38,490 nt of DNA from Natronorubrum sulfidifaciens JCM 14089 (GTDB taxonomy: Archaea > Halobacteriota > Halobacteria > Halobacteriales > Natrialbaceae): NCBI RefSeq assembly GCF_000337735.1, contig NZ_AOHX01000026.1:249154-287643 (forward strand). Direction: 5' to 3'. Position numbers and translations under genes: made by a program. Of the stretch, positions 8,038 through 16,994 are shown in pieces. Under the pieces are notes generated by a model. That model was not told where the DNA came from, ran no database searches, and saw only the letters and a list, made by a program, of their open reading frames with translations. Each line of letters begins with the position of its first letter. Within the stretch, counting starts at the first letter, position 1.

Positions 8038-10203
8038 TCAGCCCTGATGGCCCGGATAATCCCGTTCGAACCGGTCTTCGATCTCCGTCTGATCGAACTG
8101 GACGAGCACTGGTCGGCCGTGTGGACACGAGTAAGGGTTTTCACAGTCGTCTAACGCCTCGAGCAGGTCGACGACCGACCCTTCGGTCAGTGACGTGTTT
8201 CCGGTTATCGACGGATAACAGGCCAGATCACCGAGGAACTCGTCGGCCAGCGCGTCGACCGTCTCGGCACCCGTCTTGCGGTCGCCCTCGACGAACGACG
8301 CGAGGACGTCTCTGAGCTGTTCGGGCTCGAGCGTCTCCTCGAGCACGGCGGGCACCGTCGTCACGGCGACCGTTCGGTCGTCGACTCGGTCGGCGTAGAA
8401 TCCGAGCCGGGAGAGCGCCTCTCGGTAGCTCTCGAACGCCTCGGCTTCGACGGCAGTCAACTCGAGGTCGACCGGCGAGGCCAGCGCCTGTGCGGCGGGC
8501 TCGTCGGCAAACGCCCGCTTGAGGCGTTCGTAGTTCACTCGCTCGTCGGCGGCGTGCTGGTCGATGAGAACGAGGCCGTCGGCCGTCTCACAGACGAGGT
8601 ACGTGTCGGTGTACTGCCCCAACACGCGCAGCGACGGCAACGAGTCGAACGCGGTTTCGTCGACGGTCGCGACATCGCCCGCGAGCGTCCGCTGTTCGGT
8701 GCCGGCGTCGAACTTGCGTCCCGGCTCGCGGTTTCGACTCGAGTCAAGACTGGCTGTCGACGGCTCGGTACTCGAGCGAGCCCCGGAACGGCTGTTTGCA
8801 GACGGCGAGTCGCTCGCCGAACCGGTGTCAGACGCCGCCGACCCGTCGCTGCCAGCGTCGACTGTCGAGTGTGACTCGAGCGAGCGAGCTGTCGACTCGT
8901 CGCTGTTGGATGGCTGACTCGAGGGAGCAGTCGACCCTGCCGATTCGCGTGCGTCCGTCTCCGACGACGTCTCACTCGAGTCAGCGACAGTAGACGAGGT
9001 GTCAGCTGTCGACGACGAACGCACGTCAGGAGCCGCCTCGTCCGTGTTCAAAATCGTCTCCTGTGTGGAGGGGTCGTCGGCTGGTGGCTGGTCGACCTGC
9101 GTCCCACCGGGCTCGAGGCGCGCTTCGCCGGGTGCCGACCGGCCCCGAGGCGCACGCGAGCGAAGGAGACCGTGCTCGAGCAGCGCCGACTCGACGGCGG
9201 CGTCGACCTGTCGGCGGACGGCGTCGTCGTCATCGAATCGAACCTCCCGTTTGCGCGGGTGGACGTTGACGTCGACGGCGTCGCCGGGGACCTCGAGAAA
9301 GAGCGTAACGAAGGGGTAGCGGTCGCCACCCAGTTGAGTGCCGTAGGCACCCATAATTCCCTCGCGAACCGCATCGGCGGTGACGGCGCGACCGTTGACG
9401 TAGGTGGCGAGATACTCCCGGCTCGAGCGATTGGTTTCGGGGTGAGAGACGAGCCCGGAGACGGACTCGAGGGGGCCGGGTGGCAGGTCCTCGCCGTTGG
9501 CGTCGACGGGGATCATCGCCGACGCGACCTCGCGGCCGTAGACCGACAGCACAGCGGCCTGCAGGTCGCCCTGTCCTGTCGTCGCAAACACTTCACGGCC
9601 GTCGTGAGTCAGGGAAACGGCCACGTCGGGGTTCGCAAGCGCATACCGGGTGACGACACGATTGACGTGGGCGAACTCGGTCGCCGTCGTCTTGAGGAAC
9701 TTCCGACGCGCGGGCGTGTTGTAAAAGAGGTCGTCGACCTCGACGATGGTGCCTGCGGGACAGCCCGCTGGCTCGACGCTCGTCACCTCGCCGCCCTCGT
9801 AGACGAGTTTCGTACCCGCGCCGTCGGCGTTTCGGGGCCGGGATTCGATCGTCAGCCGTGAGACGGAGCCGATAGTGTGTAACGCCTCGCCGCGAAAGCC
9901 GAGCGTGGCGACGCCCGAAGAGAGATCCTCGAGGCCCTCGATCTTGCTCGTCGTGTGCTGGCGGACGGCAGCCCGAAGGTCGGCCTCGCTCATGCCCGCG
10001 CCGTCGTCCGCGACCCGGATCAGTTCGGCACCGCCGTCTTCGACGGTGACGTCGACGCTCGAGGCGTCGGCGTCGAGGCTGTTCTCGAGGAGTTCCTTGA
10101 CTGCGCTGGCGGGGCGTTCGACGACCTCGCCGGCGGCGATTCGGGCGACGGTGTCGTCATCGAGTTGGTGGATATCGGTCGCTGGTGACTGGTCACCGGT
10201 CAT
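8038..10203 (-). CDS. mutL: DNA mismatch repair protein MutL with intact endonuclease motif
   Basis: This 721-residue protein starts with the GHKL ATPase domain. It has KELLENSLDA (E37 and N41 are the catalytic and Mg-binding residues), DDGAGM (66-71) and GFRGEAL (102-108). A transducer domain with NVHPRK follows. Residues about 370-510 are a low-complexity Ser/Thr/Asp linker. The C-terminal dimerisation domain carries DQHA-x2-E-x4-E (548-559) and a CPHGRP motif (693-698), the metal-binding set of nicking MutL proteins, so it should be a strand-nicking MutL of the non-E. coli type. It acts with MutS, encoded 2.4 kb away on the same strand. A possible TATA (GTTTAACTT, about 10337-10345) would give a leader over 100 nt long. 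Confidence 0.97.
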   Translation of the reverse strand: MTGDQSPATDIHQLDDDTVARIAAGEVVERPASAVKELLENSLDADASSVDVTVEDGGAELIRVADDGAGMSEADLRAAVRQHTTSKIEGLEDLSSGVATLGFRGEALHTIGSVSRLTIESRPRNADGAGTKLVYEGGEVTSVEPAGCPAGTIVEVDDLFYNTPARRKFLKTTATEFAHVNRVVTRYALANPDVAVSLTHDGREVFATTGQGDLQAAVLSVYGREVASAMIPVDANGEDLPPGPLESVSGLVSHPETNRSSREYLATYVNGRAVTADAVREGIMGAYGTQLGGDRYPFVTLFLEVPGDAVDVNVHPRKREVRFDDDDAVRRQVDAAVESALLEHGLLRSRAPRGRSAPGEARLEPGGTQVDQPPADDPSTQETILNTDEAAPDVRSSSTADTSSTVADSSETSSETDARESAGSTAPSSQPSNSDESTARSLESHSTVDAGSDGSAASDTGSASDSPSANSRSGARSSTEPSTASLDSSRNREPGRKFDAGTEQRTLAGDVATVDETAFDSLPSLRVLGQYTDTYLVCETADGLVLIDQHAADERVNYERLKRAFADEPAAQALASPVDLELTAVEAEAFESYREALSRLGFYADRVDDRTVAVTTVPAVLEETLEPEQLRDVLASFVEGDRKTGAETVDALADEFLGDLACYPSITGNTSLTEGSVVDLLEALDDCENPYSCPHGRPVLVQFDQTEIEDRFERDYPGHQG

Positions 10204-10374
10204 AGCTCGGGCTGCTCGTGAACGTCGGACCGGAAGCAGGTGCTACGCTCTTGCAGTCGATCCGAGGCGGCAGTCGGCGGCCGCCCATCGGTTCCGATCG
10301 TTCGGTGCATGCGTTGTGGCTTGCGTTCAATCGAAGTTAAACTGTGGATTGGTGACCAGTGCGTTCGATGGCAG

Positions 10375-11268
10375 TTACGGTCCCGACTCGAGCAGCCCAT
10401 CGACAGCGCTGGCGATCGCCGGGCGACTGTCTTCGGAGACTTCGACGAGCGGCGGCCGGACGGCGTCGGTGGGGATCACGCCACGGTGCTCGAGGGCAGC
10501 CTTCGTCGCCGGCGCGAAGCCATAGCTGACACAGGCGTCGAACAGTGGGGCGATGGCGTCCTGTAACGCCTCGCCACGAGGCTCGTCGAACGTCTCGTAC
10601 AGGTCGCCGTACGCCTCGGGCGCGACGTTCGACAGGGCGTTCAGCCCGCCGTCAGCGCCCATTCGGAGTGCGGGGACGAGCAGGGCGTCGTAGCCCTGCA
10701 GCATGCAGAAGTCGTCGGGCGTCTGGCGCATGACCGACAGGAAGTACTCGAGGTCGCCACTCGAGTCCTTCAGGCCGACGATGTTGTCGTGGGTCGCGAC
10801 GGTCGCGAGGGTCTCGGGCTCGAGTCGCCCGCCGGTACAGACCGGGATGTTGTAGAGCAACACAGGGAGTGGAGAGCGATCTGCGACCTCCTCGAGGAAC
10901 TGCTGGTTCCCGGTGGGATCGTTTGCCGTGTGGAAGTACGGCGGTGTGACGACGATGGCGTCGGCACCGACGTCGGCGGCGTCGGCGGCGTATGCGAGGA
11001 CGTCGGAACGGCTCGTCGCGGCTGCCCCCGCGAGCACCGGCACCTCGCCGCCGACGTGTTCGACTGCGAGTTCGTGGACGCGGCGGCGTTCCTCGCGCGT
11101 GAGACTGGCGAACTCGCCCGTCGTCCCACAGGGAAAGACGCCGTCGATATCGTGCTCGAGGAGATGCTCGAGGACATCGCCGAACGCGTCGTCGTCGACC
11201 GCGCCCGCGTCGTCGAACGGCGTAACAACCGGACAGGTGATGCCCTGTAGTGCGTGTTGTAGGTCCAT
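10375..11268 (-). CDS. DapA/KdgA-family aldolase (dihydrodipicolinate synthase family)
   Basis: This 297-residue protein is a class I aldolase barrel of the DapA family. It has GTTGE (48-52), Y139 in LLYNIP, and the Schiff-base lysine K167 in VGLKDSSGD. The family includes dihydrodipicolinate synthase, N-acetylneuraminate lyase and the KDG/KDPG aldolases. No lysine-biosynthesis gene is nearby, whereas an SDR is next to it and a KDG-type kinase lies in the window, so a sugar-acid aldolase is plausible but unproven. I chose the ATG at 11268, which gives the usual N-terminus (QGITCPVVTPFD); the extra 36 codons upstream run into the promoter. Just upstream lie a TATA-like AGTATACC (about 11313-11320) and a long palindrome, a possible operator. 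Confidence 0.85.
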   Translation of the reverse strand: MDLQHALQGITCPVVTPFDDAGAVDDDAFGDVLEHLLEHDIDGVFPCGTTGEFASLTREERRRVHELAVEHVGGEVPVLAGAAATSRSDVLAYAADAADVGADAIVVTPPYFHTANDPTGNQQFLEEVADRSPLPVLLYNIPVCTGGRLEPETLATVATHDNIVGLKDSSGDLEYFLSVMRQTPDDFCMLQGYDALLVPALRMGADGGLNALSNVAPEAYGDLYETFDEPRGEALQDAIAPLFDACVSYGFAPATKAALEHRGVIPTDAVRPPLVEVSEDSRPAIASAVDGLLESGP

Positions 11269-11323
11269 ACCATGGTGATTTCGCGGCGACTGCAAAAACA
11301 TACCTGCTCGCCGGTATACTATC

Positions 11324-11387
11324 GGACGGAACTGTGTGAAGATTCTCGCCACCCCGTGGCGGCGAGAATCTTTCACGACTTCCGTCC
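11324..11387. repeat. 64-bp near-perfect palindrome between the SDR and the aldolase gene
   Basis: Two 27-nt arms (11324-11350 and 11361-11387) surround a 10-nt loop. An outer GGACGGAA/TTCCGTCC stem is separated by 3-4 unpaired bases from an inner stem of 15 pairs with a single bulged base. It begins 8 nt after the SDR stop and ends about 4 nt before the TATA-like box of the aldolase. It could be a terminator for the SDR, an operator for the aldolase gene, or a small palindromic repeat element. Confidence 0.7.
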
Positions 11388-11394
11388 GGCAGTC

Positions 11395-12192
11395 TTACTC
11401 GAGGCCCAGCCCCTGCGACATCGAGTTACCCGCGCGTGGCACGCCTTTGACGGTCACCGTCTCGCCAGTCATAAACGACGCGGCGGGACTCGAGAGGAAC
11501 TGAACGACGTCGGCGATCTCCTCGGGGTGGCCGATACGGCGATCGGTCTTCTCGCGTGGTGGCATGGATTCGCTGTCGATACCGAGCGTCTCGGCAACGC
11601 CGGGCGTCTGGATTAGACCGGGTGCGATACAGTTGACGCGGATGCCATCGTCGGCCCACTCGACGGCCAGCGTCTCGGTCAGCCGAATAATCGCCGCCTT
11701 CGACGCGCCGTAATGGCTCTCGCCGGGGGCGGCGTGTTGGCCGTTGACACTCGAAAGGGTGATGATAACGCCACCATCGCCCTCGCGCATGACCTCGCCG
11801 GCGAGTTGGGTGCAGTGGACAGTGCTCGTGAGGTTGAGATCGAGGATCGTCTCCCAGCCGTTCGCCGAGATATCCTCGAAGTTGGCGACGAACTCGCCGC
11901 CGGCGTTGGTGACGAGGATATCGATATCGCCGAACGCCTCGACGGTCTCGTCGACGAGCCGTTGGACCTGCTCTCGGTCGCGAACGTTACATTCGACGGC
12001 GAGTGCCTCGCCCGTGTTCTCGGCGTCGTTGATTCCCTCAGCCACCGGGCCGATACGATCCATCGAGCGCGAGCAGATCGCCACGTTCGCCCCGCTCGCC
12101 GCGAGCGTCTCTGCGATCGCTCGACCGATTCCTTGGCTTGCGCCAGTGACGATCGCAGTCTCACCTGCCACGCTGTAATCCGATTCGTGCAT
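11395..12192 (-). CDS. Short-chain dehydrogenase/reductase
   Basis: This 265-residue classical SDR has the nucleotide motif TGASQGIG (16-23), NAGG (96-99), N120, the catalytic S147/S148, and YxxxK with Y161 and K165. The basic residue R42 after strand 2 (CSRS) suggests NADP preference, which is inference. The C-terminus (FMTGETVTVKG) is typical of SDRs close to FabG, gluconate 5-dehydrogenase and glucose dehydrogenase, so the substrate is open. It lies directly upstream of the DapA/KdgA-type aldolase on the same strand, 126 nt away across a palindrome. The start at 12192 is supported by a TATA-like CATTATACC about 29 nt before it. Confidence 0.88.
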   Translation of the reverse strand: MHESDYSVAGETAIVTGASQGIGRAIAETLAASGANVAICSRSMDRIGPVAEGINDAENTGEALAVECNVRDREQVQRLVDETVEAFGDIDILVTNAGGEFVANFEDISANGWETILDLNLTSTVHCTQLAGEVMREGDGGVIITLSSVNGQHAAPGESHYGASKAAIIRLTETLAVEWADDGIRVNCIAPGLIQTPGVAETLGIDSESMPPREKTDRRIGHPEEIADVVQFLSSPAASFMTGETVTVKGVPRAGNSMSQGLGLE

Positions 12193-12215
12193 TATGCTAA
12201 CTCATCGCCACCACG

Positions 12216-12226
12216 GTATAATGTTA
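12216..12226 (-). promoter_or_regulatory. TATA box of the SDR gene
   Basis: On the minus strand ACATTATACCG is centred about 29 nt before the SDR ATG. It is a strong match to the haloarchaeal TATA and predicts an almost leaderless transcript. Confidence 0.55.
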
Positions 12227-12588
12227 CCGATAGTTGAGAATATCGTGAATACCTATACGACGTTTCCGAAACACTCTCTGTAGGAAAACAATGGTTATTT
12301 CGGCTGAGTGCCACTGGCCAACGCATTCAACCGCCAGCTCTCGATCAGTAGTTGACTGTCGCGACAACCCCGATTCGGCGACGAGGCAAACCGCAGGATC
12401 GGTCAGAACTGGTTCGCTCTCGAGTGTCTTGACGGAACGCACTCGATCGTCCTGCTCACGTAAAGTTTCCAGCCGATCCAAGCGGCGAGACGATCAGTGA
12501 TAATAGAGACGACGACTCCAGTTCTCAGCTCTCGTCTGCGGTCCCAGAGATTAAAATTCGCCAGTTTCTTCGCTCGATTCGCGGCCAG
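12227..12588. other. Gene-free stretch between the SDR promoter and the mutS stop
   Basis: About 360 nt of lower GC content. The only open frame of note is 12224-12481 on the minus strand. It begins with TTG, encodes 85 residues I do not recognise, and has a TATA-like TCTATTATCA about 22 nt before it. Its codon pattern is not clearly haloarchaeal, so I do not call it. The stretch may otherwise hold the mutS terminator. Confidence 0.4.
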
Positions 12589-15222
12589 TTACTCCCCTAA
12601 CTGCGCTTGCCACTCCTGGACTTTCGCGATCAACTCGACCGGCGGCGTCGTGTTCACGTCGATTCCCTCGAGGTCCTCGAGCACGGCCTTCGTCTCGGGA
12701 TCGATCGACTCGCTGCCCTCGCCTGACTCGCCGCCATCAGTGTTCGCCGGGCCGCGGAACTGACCGCTCGAGACATCGAACACCGCCTGCACGGGTTCGC
12801 TCGAGGCCCCACCTTTCGCTTCGATGGCTTTCTCCTCGCGTAGGCGTTCTAACACGTCCCTCGAGCGGTCGACGACGGGGTCGGGCACGCCGGCGAGGTC
12901 GGCGACGTGAATGCCATACGAGCGGTCGGTCGGGCCGTCCCGAACGGTGCGAAGGAAGGTAACGTCGCCGTCGCGTTCGTCCGCGGCGATGTGGACGTTG
13001 GCGACGCGGGGCAGGTTCTCGGCGAGGCCGGTCAGTTCGTGGTAGTGAGTCGCAAACAGCGTCTTCGCTTGCACTTCGTTGTGGAGATACTCCGTCGCGG
13101 CCCACGCGATCGAGATGCCGTCGTAGGTCGCGGTGCCACGGCCGACCTCGTCCAGAATGACCAGTGACTCGTCGGTCGCCGTGTGGAGGATGTTCGAGAG
13201 TTCGCTCATCTCGACCATGAACGTCGAGCGGCCCTGTGCGAGTTCGTCGAGCGCACCCACGCGGGTGAAGATGCCATCAACGAGGCCGATCTCGGCGTCC
13301 TTGGCGGGAACGAAACTGCCGACCTGTGCGAGCAGGACGATACAGGCCACCTGGCGCATGTACGTCGACTTCCCGGACATGTTGGGGCCGGTGACGACCA
13401 GAAAGCCCCGCTCCTCGTCGAGTCGAACGTCGTTCGGAACGAACTCCGTCGTCTGCTCGACGACGGGGTGGCGGCCCTGCTCGATCTCGAGGCGATCCCC
13501 ACCGTGGAGGTCGGGCTGAACCCACCGGTTTTCGGCTGCGTGCGTCGCCAGACTGGCCAGCGCGTCGACAGTCGCGAGCGTCCGGCCGACGTCCTGGAGC
13601 AGTTCGGCGTGGGCGGCGACGTCCTCACGGAGGTCCTCGAAGAGGTCGTACTCGAGGTCGCCGCGTTGCTCCTCGAGGCGCAGGATCTCGCGTTCTTTCT
13701 CCTCGAGTTCGTCGGTCGTGAACCGTTTGGAGTTTTTCAGCGTCTTGATCTGCTCGTAGTGGTCGGGGACGCCGTCGGCGGCGGACTTGCCGACCTGGAT
13801 GTAGTAGCCGTCGGTCTTGTTGCGGTCGACCGTGACGTGAGCGAGACCGTGGGTTTGCTTTTCGCGGTCTGCAAGCGTCTCGAGCCACTCGATGACCTCA
13901 TCGTGGCGCTCGATGAGCCCGTCGAGTTCCTCGTCGTACCCGTACTGGAAGAGCCCACCTTGTGTCACCGTCGACGGCGGCTCCTCGGCGATTGCCGCTG
14001 CGAGTGCGTCCTGTAGCTCCCGCGCGGCATCGCGGTCGGGTCGGTCGACGATTTCGGCGAGCGGCGAGGCCGCGAGATCGGGACTCGAGGCGATAGCCTC
14101 GGCGAGTTCGGGAAGGACGGCCAGCGTGTCCCGAACCGAGAGGAAATCCCGCGCGTCCGCGCTGCCGTGGGTCGCCTTCGAGGCCAGTCGTGCCAAATCG
14201 TACGCCTCGCTCAGCACGTCCTGAATCTGATCGCGGGCGAGTGGGGCCGAGGCCAGTGCCGCGACGCTTTCCTGGCGTCGCTCGAGGACCGAAAGCGAAC
14301 GGCGAGGTCGCTGGAGCCACTCTTTCAGGCGGCGGCCGCCGGCGCTAGTCTCGGTGTGGTCGATCGTCTCGAACAGCGAGCCGTCGCTGTCGCCCTGCAT
14401 CGTCTCGGTCAACTCGAGGTTGCGCTGGGTCGTCGCATCGAGGGTGACGTGATCGTCGCCGTGGTGGGCCTGAATGCGGGTCATCGAGGCGAGGACACCC
14501 GTGCCGGTCTCCTCGACGTAGTCGAGAATCGCTCCGGCGGCCGAAATCGTCGACTCGCCAACCGAGAGTCGATCGACCGTCTCTCGGCCGAACTGCTCGC
14601 GAGCGGTGTGGGCCGCTCGTTTCGGGGCGAAACTCTCGGTCTCGTGGAGTGTCAGCGCCGCGTCGGTGCGCTCGCGAATCAGGCTTAGCAGGTCGTCGTC
14701 GGTTCGCGTCTCGGGGCCGGGCAACACCTCGACCGGGTCGAATCGGTACAGTTCCGTCAGCGCGTCGTCGGCGTCGTCGGCCTCCGTGACGAGAAAGCGG
14801 CCGGTGGTCACGTCGGCAACGGCGAGCCCGTAGGCGTCCGAGCCACTGCCGTCGACTACTGCAGCGAGATACTGTGCGTCGGCGTCGGTCGTCTCGAGGA
14901 GCGTGCCGGGCGTGACGACGCGGACGATCTCGCGTGCGTGGCCGTCGTCGGTCTCGTACTGGTCGGCGACGGCGACGCGGTAGCCGCGTTCGACCAGCGC
15001 CTTGAGATACGGCGTGAGATCGGCGAGTGGAACGCCGGCCATCGGGTACGACGAGCCGTGGGAAGACTTCTTGGACACCTTGAGATCGAGTTCGTCGCTG
15101 ACGGTCTCGGCATCCTCGCCGAAGAACTCGTAGAAGTCACCACACTGCATCGCCAGCAACTCGGCGTCCGTCTGCTCTTTGAGTGAAAAGAACTCCCCGA
15201 CGATTCCCGTCGCCTCTGTCAT
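12589..15222 (-). CDS. mutS: DNA mismatch repair protein MutS
   Basis: This protein of 877 residues is a full-length MutS1. The N-terminal mismatch-reading motif is GDFYEFF with F30 and E32. Connector, lever and clamp regions follow, then the ABC-type ATPase with Walker A GPNMSGKS (612-619), FMVEMSE, Walker B VILDEVGRGT and THYHEL. After the ATPase comes an acidic Ser/Gly-rich segment and a short helical end (VELIAKVQEWQAQL) resembling the MutS tetramerisation helix. I start at the ATG at 15222, the eighth codon of the longest frame, because a TATA-like GGTTTTAGC is centred 27 nt before it. The first ATG (15243) would lie too near that box. It recognises mismatches and recruits MutL. Confidence 0.97.
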   Translation of the reverse strand: MTEATGIVGEFFSLKEQTDAELLAMQCGDFYEFFGEDAETVSDELDLKVSKKSSHGSSYPMAGVPLADLTPYLKALVERGYRVAVADQYETDDGHAREIVRVVTPGTLLETTDADAQYLAAVVDGSGSDAYGLAVADVTTGRFLVTEADDADDALTELYRFDPVEVLPGPETRTDDDLLSLIRERTDAALTLHETESFAPKRAAHTAREQFGRETVDRLSVGESTISAAGAILDYVEETGTGVLASMTRIQAHHGDDHVTLDATTQRNLELTETMQGDSDGSLFETIDHTETSAGGRRLKEWLQRPRRSLSVLERRQESVAALASAPLARDQIQDVLSEAYDLARLASKATHGSADARDFLSVRDTLAVLPELAEAIASSPDLAASPLAEIVDRPDRDAARELQDALAAAIAEEPPSTVTQGGLFQYGYDEELDGLIERHDEVIEWLETLADREKQTHGLAHVTVDRNKTDGYYIQVGKSAADGVPDHYEQIKTLKNSKRFTTDELEEKEREILRLEEQRGDLEYDLFEDLREDVAAHAELLQDVGRTLATVDALASLATHAAENRWVQPDLHGGDRLEIEQGRHPVVEQTTEFVPNDVRLDEERGFLVVTGPNMSGKSTYMRQVACIVLLAQVGSFVPAKDAEIGLVDGIFTRVGALDELAQGRSTFMVEMSELSNILHTATDESLVILDEVGRGTATYDGISIAWAATEYLHNEVQAKTLFATHYHELTGLAENLPRVANVHIAADERDGDVTFLRTVRDGPTDRSYGIHVADLAGVPDPVVDRSRDVLERLREEKAIEAKGGASSEPVQAVFDVSSGQFRGPANTDGGESGEGSESIDPETKAVLEDLEGIDVNTTPPVELIAKVQEWQAQLGE

Positions 15223-15245
15223 ACCCGGTGACTGTCCTTCCATCG

Positions 15246-15254
15246 CTAAAACCC
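15246..15254 (-). promoter_or_regulatory. TATA-like box deciding the mutS start
   Basis: The minus-strand GGTTTTAGC is centred 27 nt before the ATG at 15222 and only about 7 nt from the alternative ATG at 15243, so the shorter protein is favoured. Confidence 0.45.
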
Positions 15255-15362
15255 TGCGGGATCCGCGATGGACAGGTGACTGGGAGGTTGGCCGCGATGA
15301 CAGTCATCGATGGGGCTACGGAGGACTATTACGCTCCTCGACCTAGAGGCTGGTATCCCATA

Positions 15363-16193
15363 ATGGCTGCTCCCCGCGACCACCGCGTCCTCATCCCGGT
15401 CGATGTCCTCGGTGGCGAATCCGTTCCCGCGACAGTCATCGATGCGTTCGCATCTGTTCCGATCGTCTTGCTCGGCTATCGCGAACTACCCGACCAGACC
15501 GGGACGGATCAGGCCCGTGACCAGTACGGCACGCGTGCTCGAGCCGAACTCGAGGAACTTCACACCGCGTTCGAAGACGCCGGCTGTCTCGACGTCAGTT
15601 CGCGGCTCGTCTTCACCCACGATCGCCTGCAGACGTTCGAACGCATCGCAGTCGAAGCGTCGTGTGATGCAGTCTTGCTGCTCAACCCGGCCCCCGTACT
15701 CGAGTCGGTACTCGTCGCGATCCGCGGGGAGGTCAACCTCGAGCATATTGCGCTGCATCTCGAGACGCTGCTTGCTGGCACCGAGCTTACGGTGACGTTC
15801 TTTCACGTCGTCGCCGACGAGACGGATCGTGAGCGTGGCACCGAACTCCTCGATGCCGCCGTCGACGCGCTGGCCGACACCGGCGTCGACCGCGACCGGA
15901 TTGACCGCTCGCTCGTGGTCGACGGCTCACCGACGGCGGCGATTCTCGAGGCCGCGAGCGAGCACGATCTGCTCGTCGTCGGCGAGAGTCGGCCGTCGAT
16001 TCGGCGGTTCATTTTCAGAGATCGGGCCAAAACGCTGGCGAAGGGGACGGTCGATCCGGTGCTCGTGATTCGTGGAGAGTATCTCGAGGCCGATGACACC
16101 GAGCTCACGGTCGACGACACTGAGCTCCCGATCGGCGACGAGACGGACACGTCAACAGCCGACGATGTAGACGACCCTGACAACGAGTCCTGA
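15363..16193 (+). CDS. Universal stress protein (UspA)-type two-domain protein
   Basis: This 276-residue acidic protein consists of two UspA-like halves. The first (about 8-120) starts HRVLIPVDVLGG. The second (about 125-235) ends with HDLLVVGESRPSIRRFIFRDRAKTLAKGTVDPVLVIRG, the place of the nucleotide-binding GxxG...GT loop, here degenerate. The last 40 residues are Asp/Thr-rich and probably disordered. Such proteins usually regulate or protect under stress, often attached to transporters. It is clearly homologous to the protein encoded convergently at 16248-16994. I chose the ATG at 15363 over two upstream ones because the Usp domain starts right after it and a TATA-like CTATTACG lies about 33 nt before. 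Confidence 0.8.
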   Translation: MAAPRDHRVLIPVDVLGGESVPATVIDAFASVPIVLLGYRELPDQTGTDQARDQYGTRARAELEELHTAFEDAGCLDVSSRLVFTHDRLQTFERIAVEASCDAVLLLNPAPVLESVLVAIRGEVNLEHIALHLETLLAGTELTVTFFHVVADETDRERGTELLDAAVDALADTGVDRDRIDRSLVVDGSPTAAILEAASEHDLLVVGESRPSIRRFIFRDRAKTLAKGTVDPVLVIRGEYLEADDTELTVDDTELPIGDETDTSTADDVDDPDNES

Positions 16194-16247
16194 ACGCGCT
16201 CGAGGCCACGTCTCGCGGGTCACTGGCCAACATACCCCCGAAGTCGG

Positions 16248-16994
16248 TCAAGAGTCGTCGACGTCGGACGGTGACGGCTGATCGGCGGCGTCCGCCGTGT
16301 CATCGCGGTCTGCTGTGTTCCGGACGACGAGCACCGGGCCGACCGACTCGGCGGCGACGCGTTCGGTCTCCTCGCCGAAAATGAGCGAGCGAAGCGACGG
16401 CGCTCGCTCGCCCATAACGATCGCGTCGTGGTCGGCGGCGGCGTCGACGAGCGCCTCGAGTGGCGGTTCGTCGACCGCGAGTTCGGTTCGGACGTGGAGT
16501 CCCGCATCGAAGAGAGTCACGGCGGCCGCCTCGAGGGACTCCTGACCGGCGTGTTCGTCGTCGGTTGCCAGAAAGAGCGTGACACCGATATCGCGGTCGC
16601 CGACCAGTTCGGTGACGAACGAGACGATCCGATCGACGGCGACGTCGCCCGTCAGGGCCACGAGCAGTTGATCGACCGGCCCGGTTGTGCCCGGGATGGC
16701 GTAGGCATCCGATCGCATCTCCGCGGCGACCCGATCGAACGTCTGTTTTTTGTTGTGGGTGAAGACGAGCCGATAGTCGGCAGTGCCCTCGTCGGCTCCG
16801 AACTCCGCCGCGAGGTCCTCGAGTGCATCGGTTGCTCGATCTTCGAACTGCAGCCGCGCCTGATCGGGCGGCGTCTGTTCGGGCAGGACGTGATAGCCGA
16901 GTACAGTCACGTACATCGGCTCGAGCAACGTCGTGAGCCCGGCCGAGACCGATTCACCCTCGAGGATCGCCAGTGGAACGAGTATGCGTGTCAT
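16248..16994 (-). CDS. UspA-type protein coupled to an APC permease
   Basis: This 248-residue protein starts [13 protein letters not shown] and again has two UspA-like halves. The second contains DHDAIVMGERAPSLRSLIFGEE and ends VGPVLVVRN, followed by a short acidic tail. It shares with the convergent plus-strand protein the unusual segments LGYHVLPEQT/LGYRELPDQT and RLVFTHNKKQTFDRV/RLVFTHDRLQTFERI. Its ATG overlaps the permease stop by one base (TAATG), so it is translationally coupled to that transporter and probably modulates it. The frame is open upstream into the permease, but only this start fits the domain. Confidence 0.85.
   Translation of the reverse strand: MTRILVPLAILEGESVSAGLTTLLEPMYVTVLGYHVLPEQTPPDQARLQFEDRATDALEDLAAEFGADEGTADYRLVFTHNKKQTFDRVAAEMRSDAYAIPGTTGPVDQLLVALTGDVAVDRIVSFVTELVGDRDIGVTLFLATDDEHAGQESLEAAAVTLFDAGLHVRTELAVDEPPLEALVDAAADHDAIVMGERAPSLRSLIFGEETERVAAESVGPVLVVRNTADRDDTADAADQPSPSDVDDS

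Noticed and set aside
12224-12481. 85-residue minus-strand ORF between the SDR and mutS
   Set aside because: It starts with TTG, is unrecognised and has mixed codon use. A TATA-like box near it is not enough to call a gene.
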